Origin: CAZEAP01 sp964510315
Lineage (GTDB): Bacteria > Planctomycetota > Brocadiia > SM23-32
DNA: 55,092 nucleotides
Assembly: GCA_964510315.1 (NCBI GenBank)
Contig: CAZEAP010000025.1
Span: 1 to 55,092 of the forward strand
Direction of reading: 5' to 3'
Both the position numbers and the translations under genes were made by a program. The notes below the pieces were generated by a model. The model had not been told where the DNA came from and ran no database searches. It was given only the letters and a program-made list of their open reading frames with translations. Every line of letters begins with the position of its first letter. Position 1 is the first letter of the stretch. Shown here piece after piece: positions 35,518 through 43,177 of this stretch.

Positions 35518-36567
35518 ATGCGCCCCACTCGGAGTCGGAAACGGTCTACAAAAGCAGCCTGCGATTCCCCCTCTCGGTCGTCCTTCATCCCGCCGAAGGC
35601 GGGCGTTCTTCGTGTCCTTCGTGGTGGAAGAAGAGGGGGGTTTACGCTGATTGAGGTGCTGATTGCGCTGGGCATTTTCCTTATCGGCTCGGTCAGCATC
35701 GTAGGGTTGTTCGTCACCGCCGCCGCCCTGCACTCGGACGCCGTCAACCGTCGGACCGCGTCCTTCATCGCCCGGAGCAAAATCGCCGAGGTCAAGGCAA
35801 CGCCCTTCCGCCGGGTCTTCGCGCGCACCGAGATCAGTGCCGATAACGGTGCAACCATAGAGGTAGATGCAGTAACCGCGGACCCAGTATATCCGAGCGC
35901 GGCCTTTGACAGGTATCCCGTGCCGGAGGACCAATCCATAGATCGGAGCCAGGGAGCGATCCTGCTGGAAGGGGAGAACGCATCGGATCCTCCGGTCTGG
36001 GATGAATGGGCTTATTACACGGGATTGACCGTAAATCCGACAGCGCCCGATACCTTCGACACTAGCGGCGAGCGGGACAAATGGGGGACCTCCTCCGACG
36101 ACCCACATCCGGCGGGGTCGCGCGTGCTCCAGCCCCGGACGTGGTACTACGTGCTGTCCGAAGCGGCCATTTCATCAGACACCGTCCATGTCCGGGGGGA
36201 TCCCACGACCCCACCTGTTGCGCCTTCAAGCGGTTACCTCGTCATCGACGAGGAATGGATGCGGTACGGCGACATCGCTTCTTCGGACGATACGCACGGC
36301 AGCTTTACCCTGGCCGACGAGGACAACGACGGGAATCCCGACCGTGGACTCGGGGATACGGACGTAGAGGCTCACGACCCCGGCACCCCGGTGACGGTGG
36401 CCCGGGAGCATCCCCGGTATCCGGGGTTCTACTACACCGTCCAGTTCTATCCGGCCGGCGCCACCGGCGCGGAGGCAAAGGTGATTATCTCTGTCGCCTG
36501 GGGAAGTGAGAGAAAACTGCGACAAGCCTTCTTTTTCCACACCCTCTATACACCCACCAAGTACTGA
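35518..36567 (+). CDS. GspI-like pseudopilin with repeat-derived long leader
   Basis: A 349-residue pseudopilin. The mature part starts at residue 42: RRGG before FTLIEVLIALGIFLIGSVSI, then the helix SFIARSKIAEVKATPF typical of GspI. The leader is 41 residues, far longer than usual (6-20). Part of it (PPKAGVLRVLRGG) is encoded by a TTKDTK-type dispersed repeat at about 35577-35640. A strong AGGAGG eight bases before ATG 35518 supports this long start. The C-terminal region carries the shared beta module GYLVIDEEWMRYGDIAS and an acidic DEDNDGNPDRGLGDTD loop. Last gene of the operon; no secretin or prepilin peptidase gene follows. Confidence 0.82.
   Translation: MRPTRSRKRSTKAACDSPSRSSFIPPKAGVLRVLRGGRRGGFTLIEVLIALGIFLIGSVSIVGLFVTAAALHSDAVNRRTASFIARSKIAEVKATPFRRVFARTEISADNGATIEVDAVTADPVYPSAAFDRYPVPEDQSIDRSQGAILLEGENASDPPVWDEWAYYTGLTVNPTAPDTFDTSGERDKWGTSSDDPHPAGSRVLQPRTWYYVLSEAAISSDTVHVRGDPTTPPVAPSSGYLVIDEEWMRYGDIASSDDTHGSFTLADEDNDGNPDRGLGDTDVEAHDPGTPVTVAREHPRYPGFYYTVQFYPAGATGAEAKVIISVAWGSERKLRQAFFFHTLYTPTKY
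35577..35640. repeat. TTKDTK-type dispersed repeat inside the pseudopilin leader
   Basis: The sequence CGTTCTTCGTGTCCTTCGTG lies at about 35606-35625 inside a degenerate unit of the same family as 1-314. Its minus-strand translation reads TTKDTKNARLRRDEG. It lies in the coding frame of the GspI-like gene. Confidence 0.65.
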
Positions 36568-37030
36568 CCGCGGTTCCCCCCGGGCGCTTTGTCTCCTCCG
36601 GCCCTTCTCCGCGGTTCGCCGTCGTGCCCTTTCCTTCCGCCTTCATCATACCCTTCGTATTGTCCGCAGGTAGGCGTTTACCGTGGACGCTTTGGGAGCG
36701 GTCCACTGCTCGGCATCCGGCCGCCGGGCTCTGTAAGAGCCCTACATACCAGCCCGGGGCGCAGCCCTGGGAGAGAAATCGGCAATAAACCAACGAGCCC
36801 TGGAAGGGCGCGACATGTTCGTTCAGGTTGACAGACATCTCGCCATGTACCGGACGAGGCCCGGCTGCCCCGCGTATGTCTCGCCCCTACAGGGCTCAAC
36901 CATTTTGGAGGCACGCCCAGGTCCCCAGGGCTACGCCCCGGGCTGGTATGTAACGCCCCTGCGGGGCTGCGGCGTGCCGTGTGCAGGAGGCGGGGCACTC
37001 CTTGGAAGGCTGCTCAATCGATGATCCGCG
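36568..37030. repeat. Dispersed repeats forming a large imperfect inverted repeat
   Basis: This gap has no credible gene. 36568-36670 is a decayed TAEDAE-type unit. A second family, with the core TACCAGCCCGGGGCGCAGCC at about 36750, recurs inverted near 36955 (CAGGGCTACGCCCCGGGCTG). An inner pair, GAGCCCTGGAAGGGCGCGAC near 36799 and GTCTCGCCCCTACAGGGCTC near 36880, is likewise inverted. The two arms enclose a centre near 36845 and could form a cruciform of about 200 bases. A further copy of the family lies near 38925-38985. Confidence 0.65.
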
Positions 37031-37253
37031 AAACGGCAAAGCCGCCGATTTGGACCATTGCTGTCGCTCGGCACGGTAAACGCGTACGTCGGTGGTTTGC
37101 TGCTCTCGGTCGTTCTCTTCGCTCTGCGAGCCCCGTTTGATGGGAGGCATTTGCAACCTGCCGGACAGGCGATAGTCTGGGTGGCTCTGAGGAGACGCCG
37201 CCTCGCGGCGACGGCGAAAACACCCATTCGATCTTGAGCCGGGAGCCTGTGCC
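37031..37253. promoter_or_regulatory. Leader region of the TolC-like gene
   Basis: A weak promoter candidate, TTGCAA (37151-37156) and TAGTCT (37173-37178) with 16-base spacing, precedes a perfect hairpin CGCCGC-CTC-GCGGCG (37196-37210). The rest shows no feature. Confidence 0.3.
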
Positions 37254-38858
37254 GTGGAATCTGGAAGCAGAGTCGTAGTGTTGTTCGCATGTGCGTTGTC
37301 CGTCCTTGCAGCCTCCTGTGCGACGGCCGAGCCCGACGTCGCCCCGGCGGGAGGGCCGGCGGCCACGGGGGCGGGCGGGTCCGCTTCTGCCCCCGCGACG
37401 AGGGCGGCCCCTACATCGACCGACGTGGCGGAGTCGGTGGACGTGCCGGAGGAACTCGGCCTGGAGGAAGCCTTCGCCCTGGCCCTGAGGGCGAACAAGG
37501 ACATCCAGGTGGCCTCGGTGGAGGAGGAGATCGGGGAGAAGCTGATCATGGGCGCCGAGGGCGAGTTCGACGCGGTGCTGTTCAGCGAGGTCAGCCGCGG
37601 ACGGGACTTCTCGCCGGTCTCCGGGGTGCCCCTGGAGCGGACGGACGATGCGGTAGGGGCCGCTGAGGCCGGTGTCCAGAAGCGCTTCATCACCGGCACG
37701 GACGTGGAGGTCTCGGCCACCACGGACTACGTCCGGGACATTGACGGCACGGGCGGCCTGAACCCCACCTGGGACAGCGGGCTGGTACTCTCCCTCACCC
37801 AGGACCTGCTGCGGGACTTCGGGCCCCGGGTGAACCGCACCCGGATAGTGGTTGCGCGGAACAACTGGAAGATATCCGCCGAAGAGCTGCGCCGGCGGAC
37901 CATGGACACGCTCCTCCAGGTGGAGGGGGCTTACTGGGACCTGTATTTCGCCGAGCGAGACCTGGAGGTGCGCCGCCAGCAGTTGGAACGCGCCCGCAGG
38001 CTCGTCGATCGGGCGCAGGCATACGTTGAGGTGGGCACCAGCCCGCCCCTGGACATCACCCGCGCCCGCTCCAGCGCCGCACGCCAGGAAGTCAACATCC
38101 ACCGCGCGCGCAACGCCGTGAAGCGGGCCCGCCACCGTCTGCTCAGGCTGATGGGAGTTATCGATCCGGCCCGTGCGGGGGGGAGCTTCAGCCTGACAGA
38201 CACCCCATCTGCCAGCCCCTACCGGAGCGACCTGGAGGAGGCCGTGGGGATTGCTCGTCGCAACCGGCCCGACTACCGGCAGACAGAGCTTGGGATCCGC
38301 AACGCCGCCCGACAGCGGGACTTCGCGCGCAACCAGCGGCTGCCCAGGCTGGAGCTGTTCGGCGAATACGGGCTGGCCGGCATCGACGACGAGTTCAGCG
38401 GGAGCGAGGACGTCCTGGACGACGGCGACTACGGGAGCTGGCAGGTCGGGTTGCGGTTCGAGTTCCCCATCCCCAACCGCACCGCACGTTCCGACTACGC
38501 GGTGGCCCGGCTGCGCCATCGGAGGGCCGAGATACGACGCGATTCGCTGCTGGAGCAGATAACCCGTGAGGTCGCCGACGCCCTGGCCGACCTGGAGGCC
38601 GCCGACGAGCGACTGAAGACCGCGCAGGAAGCCCGAACACTCTCCGAAAAACTGCTGGAAGCGGAGGAGAAGAGCTTCAACCTGGGCAGGTCCAACAGCC
38701 TGGACGTGCTCGACGCGCAGGCGGCCCTGGCCACCGCCGAGCGGGACGAGGCGCGGGCGGCCAGCGACTATGCCACCGCCCTGGCCAGCCTCCTTCGGGT
38801 CGAGGGGGTGCTGCTGGAGGCAAGGGGCGTCTCGATGGCGGGTGCCGGGCGGCGGTGA
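37254..38858 (+). CDS. TolC-family outer-membrane efflux protein (probable lipoprotein)
   Basis: A 534-residue outer-membrane channel subunit for type I secretion or efflux. The signal sequence ends LAAS before Cys22, an acceptable lipobox. A low-complexity Ala/Gly/Pro linker follows, then two OEP repeats rich in long helices: LGLEEAFALALRANKDIQVA (near 68), LQVEGAYWDLYFAERDLEVR (near 220), ALADLEAADERLKTAQEAR (near 440) and the conserved LGRSNSLDVLDAQAALATAE near 480. No membrane-fusion or inner-membrane pump gene is adjacent, so the partner is encoded elsewhere. The start is GTG with GGGAG upstream. Confidence 0.92.
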   Translation: MESGSRVVVLFACALSVLAASCATAEPDVAPAGGPAATGAGGSASAPATRAAPTSTDVAESVDVPEELGLEEAFALALRANKDIQVASVEEEIGEKLIMGAEGEFDAVLFSEVSRGRDFSPVSGVPLERTDDAVGAAEAGVQKRFITGTDVEVSATTDYVRDIDGTGGLNPTWDSGLVLSLTQDLLRDFGPRVNRTRIVVARNNWKISAEELRRRTMDTLLQVEGAYWDLYFAERDLEVRRQQLERARRLVDRAQAYVEVGTSPPLDITRARSSAARQEVNIHRARNAVKRARHRLLRLMGVIDPARAGGSFSLTDTPSASPYRSDLEEAVGIARRNRPDYRQTELGIRNAARQRDFARNQRLPRLELFGEYGLAGIDDEFSGSEDVLDDGDYGSWQVGLRFEFPIPNRTARSDYAVARLRHRRAEIRRDSLLEQITREVADALADLEAADERLKTAQEARTLSEKLLEAEEKSFNLGRSNSLDVLDAQAALATAERDEARAASDYATALASLLRVEGVLLEARGVSMAGAGRR

Positions 38859-38879
38859 GCGGGGCCTGACCGCGCACGC

Positions 38880-38975
38880 ACCGGGACGATTGCCCTGCAA
38901 CGCCGTATATCACACACCGAAGCCTCGCAGGGGCGTTACCTGCACAGCCCGGCGCGCAGTCCTGGGGACCCTTGG
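38880..38975. repeat. Dispersed repeat copy between convergent genes
   Basis: CTCGCAGGGGCGTTACCTGC followed by AGCCCGGCGCGCAGTCCTGG belongs to the same family as the inverted repeats at 36725-36990. It separates the TolC-like gene from the convergent suf pair. Confidence 0.55.
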
Positions 38976-39935
38976 TTACAGGGGTTCTTTGGCGCCTCGG
39001 CTGAGCAGGCCGCTGATGATGAGTTCGACGGCCTCCTCCTCACTCATCCCCCGGGCCATCAGGGTGTGAAGCTGCTTTGAGTCCACGCTGCCGATGGCGG
39101 CTTCATGCGTGACGTGCGCCCTGGGATGCTGTACGTTCACCACGGGCGTCGCCTTTGCCACCGCTTCCCCCTGGACGATCTCTTTGCAGTCCACGTGTCC
39201 CCGTGCGCCCGGGGCGGAGGCCGTCAGTTCGTTGTAGACGTCGGCCCGGGCTTCCTCGCGGACGGCCACCCGGCTGAGCAGCACGCCGGTTGAGTCCTCG
39301 CCCTCCAGGTGCGCGACCTCCCGGATGCTGATGTCGTCGTCTCCGCGGCCGGACATACGGGCCACCATGCGCAGGGAACTCTCGCGGGCGCACCAGCTCT
39401 CGTAGTCGATCTCCATCTTGCCCACACGACCCTCTATCAGTTCGAACTCCGTCTCGAAGTTCGCGCCCGCTTCGAGCTGTACCTGCGCCCGGGGCACCAC
39501 CAGGACGCCGCCTTCCTCTCCGTGAACGTGGCGTTCGAAGTACTTGTAGGAGGCGCCGGCGCCGACCCGGATCTCGGCGTCCATCTTGTGAGTGATGTCC
39601 AGCGCGTTGGGGAAGACGCAGTGAGCCAAAACCTCCACTCCGCTTCGGGGCTCCAACTCGACGTCGAGAACTATTTGCTGGACACCCTCCTCCGGCAGCA
39701 GTCCGAAGCACATGTGGACGGTGTTGGCGATGACCGCTTCTGCCCGGACGACCATCCGAACCCGGACGCCCTGGTCGAGCTGCTCGGGCTCCACGTCCAG
39801 GCCTTCCACCAGGTTGGCGCCCATGATTTCGTTGCCGTGGACCACCAGGTGGGCAACGTCGCCCTCGGCGAAGACCGTGCTGTCCTGGCCCAGCCGGTCG
39901 TAGAGGTCCAGCATCATCTCGTAGTCGGTGCTCAT
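38976..39935 (-). CDS. Minimal SufB/SufD-like scaffold protein (SMS-type)
   Basis: At 319 residues this is much shorter than SufB (about 470-495) or SufD (about 420). It matches the minimal SufB-like protein of archaea and many anaerobes (SmsB). The parallel beta-helix core carries ALDITHKMDAEIRVGAGASY, FERHVHGEEGGV and LVVPRAQVQLEAGANFETEF. The C-terminal signature VTHEAAIGSVDSKQLHTLMARG is close to the SufB/SufD consensus. With the SufC ATPase it should assemble iron-sulfur clusters. It overlaps the upstream sufC gene by four bases (ATGA). No SufS, SufU or SufE is visible nearby. Confidence 0.9.
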   Translation of the reverse strand: MSTDYEMMLDLYDRLGQDSTVFAEGDVAHLVVHGNEIMGANLVEGLDVEPEQLDQGVRVRMVVRAEAVIANTVHMCFGLLPEEGVQQIVLDVELEPRSGVEVLAHCVFPNALDITHKMDAEIRVGAGASYKYFERHVHGEEGGVLVVPRAQVQLEAGANFETEFELIEGRVGKMEIDYESWCARESSLRMVARMSGRGDDDISIREVAHLEGEDSTGVLLSRVAVREEARADVYNELTASAPGARGHVDCKEIVQGEAVAKATPVVNVQHPRAHVTHEAAIGSVDSKQLHTLMARGMSEEEAVELIISGLLSRGAKEPL

Positions 39936-40666
39936 GTTTCTTCGGGCCTCTTGGTGATGTCGTGCACGGGACAGGGGATACAGCGGTCGGTGAAGTACTG
40001 CCGAATCTTCTCGGCGGAGCCCTCCTCCACGGTGCGGCCGCAGCAGACGAGGGTGGCGGTGTCGGCGTGGGACATCACCTCGCTGCTGTGGGTCACCAGC
40101 AGGACGGTGGTGTCGTCGTCGGGGAGGTGGTCGAACAGCTCGAACATGCGGCGGAGGGCCTCCACGTCGATGCCGCTGTCGGGCTCGTCGGCGATCATCA
40201 GCTTCGGCCCCATTGCGAGGATGGAGGCCAGTTCGATGCGCTTTCTCTCTCCACCGCTCAGCCCGCTGTCCATGGCGCGGTCCAGGTATTCGTCCGGGTC
40301 GAGCGCCACGCTCTGAAGGACCTCCCGCAGGCGCTCCTCCGGTTTGTCCTCTCTGCCGGCGCGCAGGAACTCTCTCACCGGTAGCCCCTCGAAGCGCGCC
40401 GGTTCCTGCCAGGCAAGGCTCAGGCCGCGACGCGCCCGCTCCTCCAGGGGTAGGTCATTGATTCTCTCCCCGTCAAAGAGGATTTCGCCCGAATCGGGTT
40501 CGTAATCGGGCAGGCCCATCACCGCGTAGGCCAGGGTGGTTTTCCCCGCCCCGTTGGGGCCGACCAGCGCGTGGACCGCCCCGGCCTCTATCTCCAGGGA
40601 CAGGCCGGCCAGTATGGGCTGACCGTTGAGGGAGAGGGTGAGGTCTTTCACTTGCAGAAGTGCCAT
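39932..40666 (-). CDS. sufC: SufC-type Fe-S assembly ATPase
   Basis: A 244-residue soluble ABC ATPase that drives the Suf/SMS scaffold. It has Walker A GPNGAGKTT (near 35), a Q-loop region SLAWQEPARFEGLPV, the ABC signature SGGERKRIELASILA (near 145), Walker B LMIADEPDSGIDVEALR (near 165) and the H-loop VTHSSEV. The C-terminus has an extra cysteine pair (DRCIPCPVHD), seen in minimal-system SufC proteins and possibly linked to cluster chemistry. ATG 40664-40666 has a G-rich ribosome-binding site; the ten-codon upstream extension is unlikely. First gene of a two-gene operon. Confidence 0.93.
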   Translation of the reverse strand: MALLQVKDLTLSLNGQPILAGLSLEIEAGAVHALVGPNGAGKTTLAYAVMGLPDYEPDSGEILFDGERINDLPLEERARRGLSLAWQEPARFEGLPVREFLRAGREDKPEERLREVLQSVALDPDEYLDRAMDSGLSGGERKRIELASILAMGPKLMIADEPDSGIDVEALRRMFELFDHLPDDDTTVLLVTHSSEVMSHADTATLVCCGRTVEEGSAEKIRQYFTDRCIPCPVHDITKRPEET

Positions 40667-40714
40667 CAGCGTTTCCCCCTGAGTCAAGCCGCGCAACGTG
40701 CGCGGCGACCCGTT

Positions 40715-40743
40715 AGAATATCATAGGCCGTCCCTCTTTACAA
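40715..40743 (-). promoter_or_regulatory. Putative sigma70 promoter of the sufC-sufB operon
   Basis: On the minus strand TTGTAA and TATTCT are separated by 17 bases, ending 48 bases before the sufC start. No clear Rrf2-type operator was recognised. Confidence 0.5.
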
Positions 40744-40811
40744 AGCTTCCCTCCCTGGAGGGCAGCTCGGGGAAGGGGTGTGGAGCGGTCCGGCGGGCGG
40801 GGAAGGGGTTT

Positions 40812-40840
40812 TTGACACTCGGGCGGCGCTCTTGTATACT
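40812..40840 (+). promoter_or_regulatory. Strong sigma70 promoter of the GAF-PAS / GGDEF genes
   Basis: A perfect TTGACA and TATACT are separated by 17 bases. The transcript would have a leader of about 120 bases before the GAF-PAS start. Confidence 0.7.
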
Positions 40841-40969
40841 CACTTGCGGTCCGCATGGAAAACGTGTGGACCGTGCGATTTTGGCTTCTGCCGCCCGGCG
40901 GATGCTTGTCCGGGCGAGTTCGCTGAACCGGCACTGTCGGCTTCATTCCACCGTTGACGGGACACGGTC

Positions 40970-42079
40970 GTGCTTGGCTCCTCAACCTATTGCGGAGTAG
41001 CATACTCCCTGGCTGAGGTGCCCGCCACGCTTATCTGGGCCGTGTTGATACTGATCCTGGGCATCGTGGCTGTTTTGTCCGCGATATTACTGCTTCCCCG
41101 GGAGCAGGGCGACTATTCGGGGGCGCCTCCTGGAGTCAGCCGGGGGGAGTACCTTCAGCACCTGACCCGGGCGTTGCGCGCCATACGTGCGGTCAACAGC
41201 CTGATTGTCACCGAAACCGACAGCGAACAGCTCCTCCACAAGGCGTGCCAGACCTTGACCCAGACACGGGGCTACAAGATGGCCTGGATAGGGATGGTAG
41301 AGAGGGGCTCACAGCGCCTTTATCCGGTCAGCCAGTCGGGGTTCGAAGAGGGCTATCTGGAAGAGGCCAGATCAAGCTGGGACGGCTCGACCGAAGGACA
41401 GGGACCCACCGGAAGGGCCGTCAAATACGCCGAGCCGGCGGTCGTGCGGGACATCGAGACGGCCCCGGGCTCGGAGCCGTGGCGGGAGGAGGCCCTCGAG
41501 CGGGGCTACCGTTCCCTGGCCGCACTGCCGCTGCGCTTCCAGGGGAGGGTGCTGGGCACCCTGAATGTTTATGCGGAGGTGCCCGACGTCTTTGACATCC
41601 AGGAGGTGGAGTTTCTTCAGGAACTGGCCGATCACATCGGTTACGCCCTCCACTCGCTCCGCCTGGAGGAGGAGTTGGCCGAAATCGAACGGCAGCTCAG
41701 CCACGAAAAGCACGTGCTCAGCGTCTTCCAGCACGCCACCGTCGGTTTACTCAGCACGGACGTGGACGGGGTCATCACCAGCATCAACGGCCGGATGACC
41801 GAGCTGCTGGGCAGCGAAGCCACCCCGGAAGGCCTCGTCGGAGAGGTGATGCTCCAGGAGCTGGAGCCCTTCCGCTCGGCCGATAATCTCACCCGCGTTC
41901 AGGAGGTCTTTACCGAGGGGCGGGAAGTGGAGTTTCGGGCCGACTGCGAGGCCGCCGACGGACACACCAACTCCCTGGTCTGTCGCGGCATTCCCGCCGA
42001 GGACCAGCACGGTAACCTCACCGAGACCATATGGACGGCCCGCGAGTCGGCCGAGGAGGGCGGAGAAAAGTCGGGTTGA
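40970..42079 (+). CDS. Membrane-anchored GAF-PAS sensor protein
   Basis: A 369-residue signalling protein. One transmembrane helix (LIWAVLILILGIVAVLSAILLL, residues 21-42) is followed by a GAF domain (about 60-220; YKMAWIGMVERGSQRLYPVS, YRSLAALPLRFQGRVLGTLN). A short coiled coil (about 222-240) and a PAS domain (about 243-340; VFQHATVGLLSTDVDGVITS) come next. No kinase, GGDEF or output domain follows in the same chain, so it may signal through a partner. The next gene, 110 bases downstream on the same strand, encodes a GGDEF protein. The start is GTG. The ligand is unknown. Confidence 0.85.
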   Translation: MLGSSTYCGVAYSLAEVPATLIWAVLILILGIVAVLSAILLLPREQGDYSGAPPGVSRGEYLQHLTRALRAIRAVNSLIVTETDSEQLLHKACQTLTQTRGYKMAWIGMVERGSQRLYPVSQSGFEEGYLEEARSSWDGSTEGQGPTGRAVKYAEPAVVRDIETAPGSEPWREEALERGYRSLAALPLRFQGRVLGTLNVYAEVPDVFDIQEVEFLQELADHIGYALHSLRLEEELAEIERQLSHEKHVLSVFQHATVGLLSTDVDGVITSINGRMTELLGSEATPEGLVGEVMLQELEPFRSADNLTRVQEVFTEGREVEFRADCEAADGHTNSLVCRGIPAEDQHGNLTETIWTARESAEEGGEKSG

Positions 42080-42189
42080 GGTGAGTGTCTACTTTTGCTT
42101 GGCACACCCTTTGCACCTGCATTCGGGCAGGCGGCGTTTGAGACACCCCGGCGCCGCAAATCCCTCCGTGCCCCTCCTCGGAGGCCCAA

Positions 42190-42915
42190 ATGCAGCAGCA
42201 AGAGGCCGACGACGGAATACAGCTCCCCCGGGAGGCCGAGGGGAAAGCGCGCCTGCTGTTCTGGGGCTCCCTGCTGCTGAGCATGCTCATCATCGTGCAC
42301 ATGGTCCTGCTCATACGGGGCTCGGAACATCTTTCCAAGGTGGTCACGCTGTTCCTCACAGCACTGCTGGCGTGGTCATTCATCGTCAGCGCCCACGCCT
42401 TTCAGCTCCTCTCGCGCATTCTGCAGCACAAACAGGGGAGCCCGGAACGCTTCACTGACCGTCACACCGGCGTTTTCACGTTGGAGTACCTGACCTCGTG
42501 CCTCAAGCTGGAGGACGCCAGGGCCGTTGAAAGCGGGGTCTCGGCCACGGTGCTCTATGTCGACCTGGAAAAGCTGGAGAAGGTCAACGATCAATTCGGC
42601 TACACCGTGGGCGACATTGCCCTGAAGTCCCTGGCGGAACTGATGGGCGAGAAGATGCGTTCCGGAGACATCCTCGGCCGGGTCGGCGGCGACGAGTTCC
42701 TGATCATCATGCCCGAGACGACTCTCAAGCAGGCGCGTGGAGTCGCCGAGGAGATCCGGAAGGCCGTCGATGCCTATGAACTGGACCTGGGCAAGAGAGG
42801 TACGATCGACTACCTGGACTGCCGAACCGGTCTCGCCGTCTTCCCCGCCGATGGCGAGACGCCCGAGGACATCATTTCGGCTGCTCGGCAGAACACGACG
42901 CAGGTCGTCGTTTAA
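42190..42915 (+). CDS. Membrane diguanylate cyclase (GGDEF)
   Basis: A 241-residue protein with two transmembrane helices (LLFWGSLLLSMLIIVHMVLL, VVTLFLTALLAWSFIVSAHA) and a C-terminal GGDEF domain (about 85-240). The active site is an intact GGDEF (near 166). Five residues upstream is RSGD, which matches the RxxD inhibitory I-site, so it should make cyclic-di-GMP with product feedback. The substrate helix VNDQFGYTVGDIALKSLAEL is conserved. The output may be the MshEN-type pilus ATPases in this window, but distance makes this inference only. Confidence 0.93.
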   Translation: MQQQEADDGIQLPREAEGKARLLFWGSLLLSMLIIVHMVLLIRGSEHLSKVVTLFLTALLAWSFIVSAHAFQLLSRILQHKQGSPERFTDRHTGVFTLEYLTSCLKLEDARAVESGVSATVLYVDLEKLEKVNDQFGYTVGDIALKSLAELMGEKMRSGDILGRVGGDEFLIIMPETTLKQARGVAEEIRKAVDAYELDLGKRGTIDYLDCRTGLAVFPADGETPEDIISAARQNTTQVVV

Positions 42916-42943
42916 CAGCCTGCTGAGCCACCGGCGGGTGTTC

Positions 42944-43177
42944 TCACCGCCTGCGACGCCGCAGGAAGTGTAGCAGCGCCGCACCGGACGCCATACCCAC
43001 CACCAGCGAGATGACCGGCAGCAGGAAACGCGGCATCTCCGGGGTCCAGAACAGCACCCGGTACTGGGTGTTCTCAACATTCTGGAAGATCACGATCAGC
43101 AGCAGCACGACGACGATCAACACGAGGGCGAACTTCACCTGCGTCGCCGTTCGCCCCTTTGCCGGCCTTTCGCTCAT
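42944..43177 (-). CDS. LapA-domain inner-membrane protein
   Basis: A 77-residue protein with two transmembrane helices (FALVLIVVVLLLIVIFQN and FLLPVISLVVGMASGAALL) joined by NVENTQYRVLFW, the signature of the LapA (DUF1049) family. E. coli LapA helps coordinate LPS assembly. The start overlaps the ribBA stop (ATGA), so translation is coupled. It ends with RRRRR. Confidence 0.9.
   Translation of the reverse strand: MSERPAKGRTATQVKFALVLIVVVLLLIVIFQNVENTQYRVLFWTPEMPRFLLPVISLVVGMASGAALLHFLRRRRR

Noticed and set aside
42920..42960. Terminator between the GGDEF and LapA-domain genes
   Set aside because: A GC-rich hairpin-like stretch exists but it has a bulge and no T-run, and it overlaps the end of the LapA-domain coding region.
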